Shown: piece by piece, positions 1 through 7,645 of the stretch | Layout: every line of letters starts with the position of its first letter | How positions within the stretch are numbered: position 1 is the stretch's first letter | NCBI RefSeq assembly: GCF_008195825.1 | Contig: NZ_CP043329.1 | Location: forward strand, 3,782,001-3,846,000 | DNA length: 64,000 nucleotides | Origin: Pedobacter aquae | Lineage (GTDB): Bacteria; Bacteroidota; Bacteroidia; Sphingobacteriales; Sphingobacteriaceae | Reading direction: 5' to 3' | Position numbers and translations under genes: made by a program | Notes under the pieces: generated by a model | Seen by the model: the letters and a program-made list of their open reading frames with translations, nothing else | What the model was told of the DNA's origin: nothing | The model's database searches: none

Positions 1-53
1 AAGCTCGATACGAAAAATACAAAGCTATGGGAGCTTTTATAGAGAACAACTGA
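1..53 (+). CDS. araB: 3' end of probable ribulokinase (FGGY kinase), partial
   Basis: Frame 3 is open from the window edge to a TGA at 51-53 and encodes ARYEKYKAMGAFIENN. A tail of the form YxKYKxxGxFxE is usual at the C-terminus of FGGY-type ribulokinases, and araD follows 26 bases later in the same direction, so the context fits an araB-araD-araA operon. Only 16 codons are visible, so the call rests on the tail motif and on the neighbours. Confidence 0.55.
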   Translation, partial: ARYEKYKAMGAFIENN

Positions 54-79
54 TAACCTATAACTGTAAACTGAAAAAA

Positions 80-778
80 ATGAATAAATATAGAAAAATA
101 CAAGAAGAAGCTTATGCAGCTAATATGCGTTTACCAGAGTTAAATCTGGTGATTTTTACCTTCGGAAATGTAAGTGTTGCTGATAGAGATTTGGGTGTTT
201 TTGCGATTAAGCCTAGCGGAGTAGATTATACCAAACTTCAGGTAGAGCAAATGGTAATTGTAGATTTTGATGGAAATACCGTTGCCGGAGATTTAAGACC
301 TTCATCAGACACTAAAACGCATGCTGTTTTATATAAGCATTGGGATAATATCAATAGCGTGGTGCATACACACTCCACTTATGCCACGGCTTGGGCGCAA
401 TCTCAAAGAGATATTCCTATTTACGGTACTACACATGCAGATTATACCACTTGTGATATTCCTTGCGCTCCGCCAATGAGCGATGAAATGATAAAAGGTA
501 ATTACGAATATGAAACTGGCTTCCAAATCATCAATTGCTTAAAAGAAAGAGGTTTAAGTAATAGCGATGTAGAGATGATTTTAGTAGGTAACCATGCACC
601 TTTTACTTGGGGTAAAACGGCTGATAAAGCAGTACATAATAGTGCTGTTTTAGAAGAAATAGCCCGTATGGCATATTTAACTGAGCAAATTAATCCGCAA
701 GTGCCCAAATTAAAAGACGCTTTAATTAATAAGCATTACGATAGAAAACATGGCGAAGGCTCTTATTATGGGCAGTAA
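80..778 (+). CDS. araD: L-ribulose-5-phosphate 4-epimerase
   Basis: Class II aldolase-fold, zinc-dependent enzyme that converts L-ribulose 5-phosphate to D-xylulose 5-phosphate, the last step of L-arabinose catabolism before the pentose phosphate pathway. Family motifs are all present: GNVS (29-32), PSG (45-47), SSDT (75-78), the zinc ligands H96 and H98 in VVHTHS, H172 in GNHAPFTWG, and the C-terminal tyrosine pair in SYYGQ (Tyr229/230). The length of 232 residues is that of the E. coli enzyme (231). Cytoplasmic. It lies between the end of a probable araB and araA. The gap to araA is filled by a MITE-like repeat. Confidence 0.95.
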   Translation: MNKYRKIQEEAYAANMRLPELNLVIFTFGNVSVADRDLGVFAIKPSGVDYTKLQVEQMVIVDFDGNTVAGDLRPSSDTKTHAVLYKHWDNINSVVHTHSTYATAWAQSQRDIPIYGTTHADYTTCDIPCAPPMSDEMIKGNYEYETGFQIINCLKERGLSNSDVEMILVGNHAPFTWGKTADKAVHNSAVLEEIARMAYLTEQINPQVPKLKDALINKHYDRKHGEGSYYGQ

Positions 779-852
779 TTAGACGCTAGATTTTAGATAA
801 TAGAAAATAGAGGTTATTAATCAATTTATAAACATTATACAAGCCTTGTAGG

Positions 853-975
853 GAGTCTGTCTCAAGTCACCATTTCGTGTGTCAGGCTGAGCGGAGTCGA
901 AGCCTTTTCTGAGTGAATATCAGAGAACATTTTGACTCTGTTCAATATGATAAATATAATTTTTGAGACATCCTC
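853..975. repeat. MITE/REPIN-like repeat, copy 1 (araD-araA gap)
   Basis: About 123 bp with imperfect terminal inverted repeats: GAGTCTGTCTCAA at the left and TTGAGACATCCTC at the right. The interior carries CAGGCTGAGCGGAGTCGAAGCC. The same ends and core recur at 6456-6579 and 15098-15236, so this is a dispersed family and not a local hairpin. No coding potential is seen. It separates araD from araA inside what should be one operon. Confidence 0.75.
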
Positions 976-1004
976 TTTAAGATAAGGCATAAAAAACATC
1001 AAAA

Positions 1005-2495
1005 ATGATAGATTTAAAGAAATTTGAACTTTGGTTTATTACAGGTAGCCAAGATTTATATGGCGAAGAAACGCTAAAGCAAGTAGCACAGCATTCGCAA
1101 ATTATTGCAGAATCATTAAACAAAGCAAGTGCTATCCCGGTAAGGGTAGTATTTAAGCCAACTGTAAAATCTCCTGATGAGATTTTTAACATCTGCCAAC
1201 AGGCAAACGTAACTGATAATTGTATTGGTATTATTGCGTGGATGCATACTTTCTCGCCAGCTAAAATGTGGATTGGTGGTTTAAAAGTATTGCAAAAACC
1301 TATGCTACACTTGCATACGCAGTTTAATCGTGATATTCCTTGGGCTAACATAGATATGGATTTCATGAACCTTAACCAAAGCGCCCATGGCGATAGGGAG
1401 TTTGGTTTCATGGTATCGCGTATGCGTATTAACCGTAAGGTAGTAGTTGGCCATTGGGAAGATGAAAATGTCATCTCTCAAATTGGCGATTGGGCTCGTG
1501 TTGCAGCAGCTTGGAAAGACTCTAACCAAACTAAAGTTGCTCGTTTTGGCGATAATATGCGTTACGTAGCCGTTACAGATGGTGATAAAGTTGAGGCAGA
1601 AATTAAGTTTGGTTACCAAGTAAATGGTTATGGTATTGGCGATTTGGTAAAAGTTATTGATACCGTTTCTGATGCAGAGGTTGATAAATTAATCCAAGAA
1701 TATGGCGATAGCTACCAATTGATGGAGAGCCTACTTAAAGGTGGTGCACAACATCAATCTTTAAGAGATGCCGCTAAAATAGAATTAGGTTTAGAGCGCT
1801 TTTTAACCGATGGTGGCTTTACCGCCTTTACAGATACTTTCGAAGATTTACATGGTATGAAACAATTGCCGGGTATTGCTTCTCAAAGGTTAATGGCCAA
1901 AGGTTTTGGTTTTGCTGGTGAGGGCGATTGGAAAACAGCAGCTTTGGTACGCACCATGAAAGTAATGGGTACTGGTTTAAAAGGTGGTAACTCTTTTATG
2001 GAAGATTATACTTACCATTTCGACCCAGCTAACCCTCAGGTTTTAGGCTCTCACATGTTAGAGATTTGTCCTTCTATTGCTGATGCTAAACCAAAATGCG
2101 AGATTCATCCATTAGGAATTGGTGGTAAGGCAGATCCTGTACGTTTGGTATTTAACTCGGCAGCAGGCCCTGCTATTAACGTTTCTGTTGTAGATATGGG
2201 TAATCGTTTTAGAATTTTGGTGAACGAGGTTGATGCTATAGCACCACAACATGATTTACCAAAATTACCTGTAGCAAGAGTTTTATGGAAACCACAGCCA
2301 GATATGTACACAGGTTGTGCTGCATGGATTTTAGCTGGAGGTGCACACCATACTTGCTATAGCCAAAACTTAACGGCAGCGCAAATCCAAAGTTTTGCAG
2401 AAATTGCTGATGTTGAGTTTGTTTTAATAGGTAAAGACACCAACTTATATCAATTCAAAAATGAATTGAGATGGAATGAGGTTTATTATAAATAG
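1005..2495 (+). CDS. araA: L-arabinose isomerase
   Basis: Manganese-dependent cytoplasmic isomerase that interconverts L-arabinose and L-ribulose, the first step of the isomerase pathway. At 496 residues it matches the family (about 500 in E. coli). The N-terminus has the typical [12 protein letters not shown]-like start ([13 protein letters not shown]). The two catalytic glutamates are visible in GFAGEGDWK and FMEDYTYHF, and the metal-ligand histidines in [11 protein letters not shown] and GGAHHT near the C-terminus. It follows araD on the same strand after 226 bp containing a repeat element, and is followed by a perfect stem-loop terminator. Confidence 0.97.
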   Translation: MIDLKKFELWFITGSQDLYGEETLKQVAQHSQIIAESLNKASAIPVRVVFKPTVKSPDEIFNICQQANVTDNCIGIIAWMHTFSPAKMWIGGLKVLQKPMLHLHTQFNRDIPWANIDMDFMNLNQSAHGDREFGFMVSRMRINRKVVVGHWEDENVISQIGDWARVAAAWKDSNQTKVARFGDNMRYVAVTDGDKVEAEIKFGYQVNGYGIGDLVKVIDTVSDAEVDKLIQEYGDSYQLMESLLKGGAQHQSLRDAAKIELGLERFLTDGGFTAFTDTFEDLHGMKQLPGIASQRLMAKGFGFAGEGDWKTAALVRTMKVMGTGLKGGNSFMEDYTYHFDPANPQVLGSHMLEICPSIADAKPKCEIHPLGIGGKADPVRLVFNSAAGPAINVSVVDMGNRFRILVNEVDAIAPQHDLPKLPVARVLWKPQPDMYTGCAAWILAGGAHHTCYSQNLTAAQIQSFAEIADVEFVLIGKDTNLYQFKNELRWNEVYYK

Positions 2496-2517
2496 GTGAT
2501 TATTTATTGTAAGAATC

Positions 2518-2547
2518 AGGCCTTGTAGTTTTGCTACAAGGCCTTTT
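2518..2547 (+). terminator. Rho-independent terminator of the araDA transcript
   Basis: A perfect 11-bp stem, AGGCCTTGTAG / CTACAAGGCCT, with a TTTTG loop is followed by TTT on the plus strand, 22 bases after the araA stop. Read on the minus strand the stem is not followed by a U-run, so it should not act as a strong terminator for the convergent arsenosugar genes. Confidence 0.85.
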
Positions 2548-2560
2548 CTATAAGGACTTT

Positions 2561-3618
2561 TTAACAACAAGAAACCCCTGGCGAGCTACTATCTAATGTT
2601 GTAGTAAAAGGGATATTACCACCGCAACCCTCAAATATTCCATAATGGGTATCCCAGGTTCCGTAAAAGTCAAAAGCATCCCGGTAACGGGTATCATGAA
2701 GCATTTTGTAGGTATTTCCGCACACACTTACCAGTTTGCCTTTAGGGAAATGGTGGTGATTATCTAAATCAAAAGCATGTGGAGCGCCTTCAACCGTACC
2801 TTTATAAGCAACGGCCTGTCCGTAATCTTCACAATCACTTTCTAAACCATCAATTTTGAATAAACGATAAGTTACAGAGTATACTTTTATCTCGCCCATT
2901 AAAGCCTCAATTTCTTCGTTATTTACCGCAATAGGCTTGTCTTCTACAACGCGTGGGTCTGTAAAACCTGCTTTTTTAGCAAAATTTAGAAAATCATTCC
3001 AGTAAAGAGCGCCACTTAAGCATTCTCCCCAAAGTATAGGGTTATTTTGTAAAGTTTTAGGGAAGCGTCTATCTGCATAAACGTCAGAAAAATACATTTC
3101 GCCACCTTTTTTAAGAGCTTATAAGCATCGTTAAGTACTTTTTGCTTATCTGTAGCCAGGTTTATCACACAGTTAGAAATAATTAAATCAAAGCTCTCAG
3201 GCTCAAATCCAAGCTTGTCTAATTGCTCTATATTTCCCTTAACAAAAGTTACATTAGATTTCTGGTAACCAAATTGTTCACGGTGGTATTCTAGATGTTT
3301 ATTGGCAACTTCTAGTTGTTCTGGTGTCATATCCACACCCACAACTTGCCCTTCTTCGCCAACCAGTTGTGCAGCAATGTAGCAATCTCTACCACTTCCC
3401 GAACCTAAATCTAATATTTTGAGTCCTTTTAACTGATTAGGAATGGTTAATCCGCAACCGTAATATTTAATAACTACCTCATCATGAATAAGTTTTAAAG
3501 CTTCTTGTATGTGTTTAGGGGGTGGCGCCAATGTACAGCAGGCACTTGTTTTTAAATCAGAACTTTGCTGTAATTCTTTACCATAATAATGTTGTACTTC
3601 TTCGTGTATGTTAGACAT
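2561..3618 (-). pseudogene. arsM: Arsenosugar-type arsenite methyltransferase ArsM, split by a one-base frameshift
   Basis: SAM-dependent methyltransferase that methylates As(III). The reading frame that starts at 3618 runs 200 codons; the rest of the protein continues in the -1 frame from about 3110 down to 2561. Joined, they give about 352 residues, the usual size for this clade. The SAM-binding motif DLGSGSGRDCY is near residue 72. The three cysteines expected to bind arsenic are present: in SGRDC, in ISNCVINL, and in WGECLSGAL, the last one beyond the break. The break is at six Ts (plus strand, 3107-3112). Seven would restore the frame. On the coding strand it reads TT-A-AAA-AAG-G, a canonical -1 slippery heptamer. 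It could be a sequencing error, a recent mutation or recoding. ArsS starts 32 bp upstream in the same operon. Confidence 0.8.
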
Positions 3619-3650
3619 TCTTATTTTTTGTTTGATATTTATACTAACCT

Positions 3651-4721
3651 TTAAGATGCAATTTCGCCTCCACAGCTACTTCCCGAGCCAGCGGTACAGC
3701 CATAGCAATGGTTATTTACAATAATATTTCTATTTAAAACCTCATCCATATCAAAATCATTGATATGTTTGGCTTTGCCGGTAAATTTTAAATCAAGCAT
3801 TTGGTTAAAGTCACAATCGTACATATAACCTTCCCAGCTAATGCTGATGGTGTTTCTACACATCAAGCCGTTTAAAGTTGCTGGGTTAAAAGCATCTACC
3901 AGTTGATGCATGTAATCTAAATATTTGCCCGTTTCTAATAAATAATCTAAAAACCTACTGATAGGCAGATTGGTAATAGCATACAGATTATTAAAAACGA
4001 TATCAAATTTACGTTTCAGCTGTCTTTTAAACTCGGCTTCTAACGTTGTTTGGTCGCCTGGTAAAAAAGCTCCTGAAGGATTATAAACTAAATCTATAAC
4101 CAAACCAGCATCTTCTTTTCCATAGCCTACTTCATTCAGCATTTTTAAGGCAGCAATAGAATCTTCAAAAACCCCATCTCCACGTTGTGCATCAGTTCTT
4201 GAAGCAGAAAAATGAGGTAAAGAAGATACCACATGAACTTTATTGGTCGCAAAGAATTGAGGTAAATCAGCATATTTCTGATTAGCCATAATGATGGTGA
4301 GGTTGCATCTTACCATCACTTTAACCCCTAAGGCACTACAGTTTTCTACAAACCACCTAAAATGTGGGTTCATCTCTGGTGCGCCACCAGTAATGTCTAC
4401 GGTCTTAAATCCGTATGTTTTAATAAGGTATAAACATCTTTCTAATGTCTCAAAAGACATGTTTTCTTCCTTACGGTCTGGTCCAGCATCTACATGGCAA
4501 TGGGCACAAGTTTGGTTACATAATTTTCCTATGTTAAGCTGAAATATTTCTAGTTCACTAGGCTTAATAACAGGTACACCAGCTGTATTTATTTTATGGT
4601 TAAAATGCTCAAAACGACCATCTTCTATCTCTTTTTGTGAGAGCACTTTTAGTTGATAAAAATGATCACCAAGAGCGTTGCCTGATGCTTTAAGCGATTT
4701 TGAAATTTGTTTTACACCCAT
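3651..4721 (-). CDS. arsS: Arsenosugar biosynthesis radical SAM protein ArsS
   Basis: Radical SAM enzyme of the ArsS family, which transfers a 5'-deoxyadenosyl group to dimethylarsenic on the way to arsenosugars. Near residue 69 the protein has the cluster motif CNQTCAHC (CxxxCxxC), followed by DITGGAPEMNPHF, a typical radical-SAM GGEP-like segment. The C-terminal cysteine-rich region (CRN..., YDCDFNQ, HCYGCTAGSGSSCGG) matches the DUF3641 tail of this family. The length of 356 residues is normal. It starts 2 bp after the stop of the AhpD-like gene and lies upstream of arsM, so the genes are probably co-transcribed and translationally coupled. Confidence 0.92.
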   Translation of the reverse strand: MGVKQISKSLKASGNALGDHFYQLKVLSQKEIEDGRFEHFNHKINTAGVPVIKPSELEIFQLNIGKLCNQTCAHCHVDAGPDRKEENMSFETLERCLYLIKTYGFKTVDITGGAPEMNPHFRWFVENCSALGVKVMVRCNLTIIMANQKYADLPQFFATNKVHVVSSLPHFSASRTDAQRGDGVFEDSIAALKMLNEVGYGKEDAGLVIDLVYNPSGAFLPGDQTTLEAEFKRQLKRKFDIVFNNLYAITNLPISRFLDYLLETGKYLDYMHQLVDAFNPATLNGLMCRNTISISWEGYMYDCDFNQMLDLKFTGKAKHINDFDMDEVLNRNIIVNNHCYGCTAGSGSSCGGEIAS

Positions 4722-4723
4722 AA

Positions 4724-5059
4724 TTACATGGTTTGTTCCTTAACATGATTCATCATTTGTACACCAAAAACCAGTGTAGCACCACCTTTTATGGCGGCCG
4801 CTACATGTACTGCTTCCATCATTTGTTCTTCATCTGCACCTTTTTGTAAGCAATCTGTAGAGTAAGCATCAATACAATAAGGACATTGTACGGCATGTGC
4901 AACAGCTAAAGCAATAAGAGATTTTTCTCTAGCCGTTAACGCACCTTCTTTAAAGACTTCTCCGTAATAATCGAAGAATTTTTTACCTAGCACTTCTTGG
5001 AAATCAGTAATGTTTCCAAATTTTTTTAAATCTTCCGGATTGAAATAGTTCTTAGCCAT
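4724..5059 (-). CDS. Arsenosugar biosynthesis-associated AhpD/carboxymuconolactone decarboxylase-like protein
   Basis: A 111-residue AhpD-fold protein with the redox motif CPYCIDAY (CxxC) followed by a distal acidic/histidine helix, as in alkylhydroperoxidase D-like proteins. A small peroxidase-like member of this family recurs beside arsS in arsenosugar clusters; its exact reaction is not settled, and a thiol/arsenic redox role is inferred. It lies 139 bp downstream of the glycosyltransferase gene start region and 2 bp upstream of arsS, so it belongs to the same transcript as arsS and arsM. Confidence 0.88.
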   Translation of the reverse strand: MAKNYFNPEDLKKFGNITDFQEVLGKKFFDYYGEVFKEGALTAREKSLIALAVAHAVQCPYCIDAYSTDCLQKGADEEQMMEAVHVAAAIKGGATLVFGVQMMNHVKEQTM

Positions 5060-5197
5060 AATATTGTTTGTAGCTTTTTATGAGTTCTTGTTTGTATAGA
5101 AAGAAATTGCCCTCAAAGCAGCAATGCTTTTACAAAATAGAACCCTTTAAATAAGTTAGTTGGTTTTAAATTGAAAAAATGTTTGAATGGTATATGC

Positions 5198-5854
5198 CTA
5201 ATTGATAACAGGCGGAGCTTTGAAATCGTAATTTCTTATGCTTTTTTGAGTATAAAAAGTTTGATGAAATATACTTTTTGAAACAGGATGAATAAATTCA
5301 AGAGCTGTAGCAACAAGTTTGTTTTCTTTTAACTGATAAAAATCAGCCAAATAATCTAAATCTTGAAGCTCTTTCAATTCAAGCAACTCTTCATCTTGGA
5401 ACAGAGCTTTTAAATCTTTATAGGTACAGCTACTTTGCCATTTCACCTGCAAAAAATGCTTTTTATGAAATGCTTTTTTGGGGATAGCAATTAAATAGGC
5501 ACCTGCATCAGTAGTTGGCCCTAAAACTGTTTTTCCGTTTTCAATTGCTTTAAGGGCTTTTTGAAGCGTATGCTCTTGAAGTTCTGGACAATCATTACCG
5601 ATACACACTACAGCATCATAACCTTTAGCATACATACTTTCAAAAGCATTAGCCAAACGTTCACCAAAGTTTTTGCCTTCTTGTACCAAACTGTTGTGCC
5701 AAAAAGTATCAGTATGGGTGTTTTTTGCTAGCTCTATAAAATGTTTAGTAAAAAGTGCAGATACTCTTCTGGTATTTTTAAAACCTGCAAAATCTTTTAT
5801 CCTAGCCTCTATTTCTGGCACATGGGAAAAAATGATAATGGCGGTTTTAGACAT
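5198..5854 (-). CDS. DUF2064/TIGR04282-type glycosyltransferase of arsenosugar cluster
   Basis: A 218-residue nucleotide-diphospho-sugar transferase-like protein. It begins with KTAIIIFSHVPEIEARIKDF and has the family core GNDCPEL (near residue 86) and GPTTDAGAYLI, which is typical of the DUF2064 family often labelled as an arsenosugar-associated glycosyltransferase. The role in the pathway (modification of the ribosyl unit) is inferred from gene clustering. It is the promoter-proximal gene of the minus-strand cluster. An imperfect palindrome (ATCGGTTAAACCGGAT) at 5884-5899 lies in its upstream region, but I cannot assign it to a regulator, and no arsR is visible nearby. Confidence 0.8.
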   Translation of the reverse strand: MSKTAIIIFSHVPEIEARIKDFAGFKNTRRVSALFTKHFIELAKNTHTDTFWHNSLVQEGKNFGERLANAFESMYAKGYDAVVCIGNDCPELQEHTLQKALKAIENGKTVLGPTTDAGAYLIAIPKKAFHKKHFLQVKWQSSCTYKDLKALFQDEELLELKELQDLDYLADFYQLKENKLVATALEFIHPVSKSIFHQTFYTQKSIRNYDFKAPPVIN

Positions 5855-6059
5855 GCTGATGTTTTTATGCTTAAATACGGTGTATCGGTTAAACCGGATT
5901 TATATCTTTTACAATAAATATAATAAATAGTTTTAGTAAGCCTCCCTTTTTAACTGATATTTGCATTTGGTAATTTGATACACATTGGGAAAGTTTAAAT
6001 TCTACAGACATATTATTGCACTTAGTTTCTTAATTTTATTAGGCTTAAGGCTGGGTAAA

Positions 6060-6161
6060 ATGAAAGGGGTATTAATGGTGTTGGTGGTTTATTTAGCTTT
6101 AAATATGGCAACTATTGTAAGATATATTAGAGAAAGGAGCGTAAGAAATGGCAAATTTTAA
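6060..6161 (+). CDS. Possible small membrane peptide upstream of trxA
   Basis: An open frame runs from a TTG at 5985, with an internal ATG at 6060, to a TAA at 6159-6161, overlapping the first 14 bases of trxA. From the ATG it encodes 33 residues beginning [20 protein letters not shown], one hydrophobic helix followed by a basic tail. From the TTG it is 58 residues with two hydrophobic stretches. It could be a translationally coupled leader peptide, or chance. No homologue is recognised. Confidence 0.25.
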   Translation: MKGVLMVLVVYLALNMATIVRYIRERSVRNGKF

Positions 6162-6444
6162 AGAAATTATAAATTCTGGTAAACCCGTATTGGTAGATTT
6201 TTTTGCTACTTGGTGCGGCCCTTGCAAAATGATGTCGCCCATGCTAGACGAATTGAAAAAGCAAGTAGGAGATAGCGCAACCATCATTAAAATTGATGTT
6301 GATAAGAACCCACAAGCGGCAGCAGCCTATCATGTACAAGGTGTGCCAACTTTAATTTTATTTAAAGATGGCGAAGTGAAGTGGAGGCAATCCGGTGTTG
6401 TACCTGTAAATGAATTGAAAAGAATAATTTCTAGTAATAGCTAG
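6148..6444 (+). CDS. trxA: Thioredoxin
   Basis: A 98-residue thioredoxin, a cytoplasmic disulfide reductase fed by thioredoxin reductase. The active site WCGPCK is at 22-27, the cis-proline is in QGVPTLILF (VPT), and no signal peptide is present. It is slightly shorter than the usual 105-108 residues because of a short N-terminus, but all elements of the fold from the first long strand onward are there. The start is supported by AAAGGAGC eight bases upstream, one of the few real Shine-Dalgarno sequences in the window. A MITE-like repeat follows 11 bases after the stop. Confidence 0.95.
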   Translation: MANFKEIINSGKPVLVDFFATWCGPCKMMSPMLDELKKQVGDSATIIKIDVDKNPQAAAAYHVQGVPTLILFKDGEVKWRQSGVVPVNELKRIISSNS

Positions 6445-6455
6445 CTCATAAAAAA

Positions 6456-6579
6456 GAAGAGGCTGTCTCAAAAATAGTATCTGTCACATTGAGCGGAGTC
6501 GAAATGTTCTCTGATATGCTTAGAAAAGGCTTCGACTCCGCTCAGCCTGACACAAAATGGTAATTTGAGAAAGCTTCTT
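6456..6579. repeat. MITE/REPIN-like repeat, copy 2 (best preserved)
   Basis: About 124 bp between trxA and trhO, which converge. The terminal inverted repeats are AAGAGGCTGTCTCAAA and TTTGAGAAAGCTTCTT (two mismatches in 16). Inside, TGAGCGGAGTCGAA and TTCGACTCCGCTCAG form a second inverted pair separated by about 27 bp, so the whole element can fold into one long hairpin. It may double as a bidirectional transcription stop between trxA and trhO. Confidence 0.8.
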
Positions 6580-6585
6580 ATTTGC

Positions 6586-7539
6586 TTATAAACTTGTTAA
6601 CGTTACTTTCTTTTTATTAATCGGTTGAGGAACTTTTACATAATAACCAGTACCATCATAGGGGCGCTTACGCGGATGTTCTTTGCATGCTGTAGAGCAA
6701 GCTCCATCTAATTCCCAGCCGCATTCATCGCATTGGGTAAAGTGCTCATTACATTCTGGATTGGCGCAGTTAATCATTTTAGGTGTGGTTTTGCCACAAT
6801 TTCTACAAGTAGAAACGACTACGGGGTTAACCGAGTTTACATCAACAGCTATACGGTTATCAAAAACATAACATTTACCTTCAAAATCTTTACCGCCAGC
6901 TTCTTTACCATATTTAATAATGCCGCCATGTAATTGGTAAACATCTTTAAAACCCTCATGAAGTAATAAAGCAGAAGCTTTTTCACATTTAATACCACCG
7001 GTACAATAAGTCAGTATTTTTTTGTCTTTATATTGTGCGAGCTCATTTATCATGGCAGGGAAATCCCTAAAATTATCTATATCAAGCGTAATGGCATTTT
7101 TAAACTTACCTAAGTTATGTTCATAATTAGAACGAACATCTAAAATAACCACATCATCACGGTCTTTCATTTCCATGAATTCTGTTGGTTCTAGATGTTT
7201 TCCTGTTTTCTTGGTAGGGTCTATAACATGAGGGTCTTTTAAGCCAGAATGTACAATTTCAGATTTATAGCGGCAATGCATTTTCATGAAAGAAGGCTCA
7301 TCTACATCGTCAATTTTAAATTCTGTAGCATTAAAACGGCCATCGGCATAAATATAATCCATGTAAGCTTTACACTGCTCACGTGTACCAGATACGGTTC
7401 CGTTTAGGCCTTCATCCGCAACAATAATTCTACCGGTTAAGCCTAAATCTTTACAAAATTTTAAATGGTCTGCTGCGTACTGCTCCGCATCCTGGATGTG
7501 GCTATAACAGTAATAAAGAAGTGTTTGGTATGCTTTCAT
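6586..7539 (-). CDS. trhO: tRNA uridine(34) hydroxylase (rhodanese-related)
   Basis: TrhO/YceA family, which makes 5-hydroxyuridine at the tRNA wobble position together with prephenate-dependent enzymes. The N-terminal acylphosphatase-like domain contains the segment TGRIIVADEGLNGTVSG. The rhodanese domain follows, with a catalytic cysteine in LTYCTGGIKCEKAS. The C-terminus is a cysteine-rich extension with CRNCG, CANPEC, CDEC and CSTACKEHPRKR, a pattern standard for the family and possibly metal-binding. At 317 residues it is full length. It stands alone on the minus strand and converges with trxA. Confidence 0.93.
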   Translation of the reverse strand: MKAYQTLLYYCYSHIQDAEQYAADHLKFCKDLGLTGRIIVADEGLNGTVSGTREQCKAYMDYIYADGRFNATEFKIDDVDEPSFMKMHCRYKSEIVHSGLKDPHVIDPTKKTGKHLEPTEFMEMKDRDDVVILDVRSNYEHNLGKFKNAITLDIDNFRDFPAMINELAQYKDKKILTYCTGGIKCEKASALLLHEGFKDVYQLHGGIIKYGKEAGGKDFEGKCYVFDNRIAVDVNSVNPVVVSTCRNCGKTTPKMINCANPECNEHFTQCDECGWELDGACSTACKEHPRKRPYDGTGYYVKVPQPINKKKVTLTSL

Positions 7540-7645
7540 GATTCATTGATACTGCTGTAAACAGTGTTAAATGAGCTGCAAAGGTATGTTTTTTAGGGAG
7601 ATAATAAAAATGATATACATCACAAATAGCAGTTACCTAGATGTT

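Noticed and set aside
977-1474. Long minus-strand frame opposite araA
   Set aside because: A shadow of araA on the other strand; araA is complete and conserved over this whole span.
5884-5899. Palindrome ATCGGTTAAACCGGAT upstream of the arsenosugar genes as an ArsR site
   Set aside because: It is short and imperfect, no ArsR gene is nearby, and known ArsR sites do not match it.
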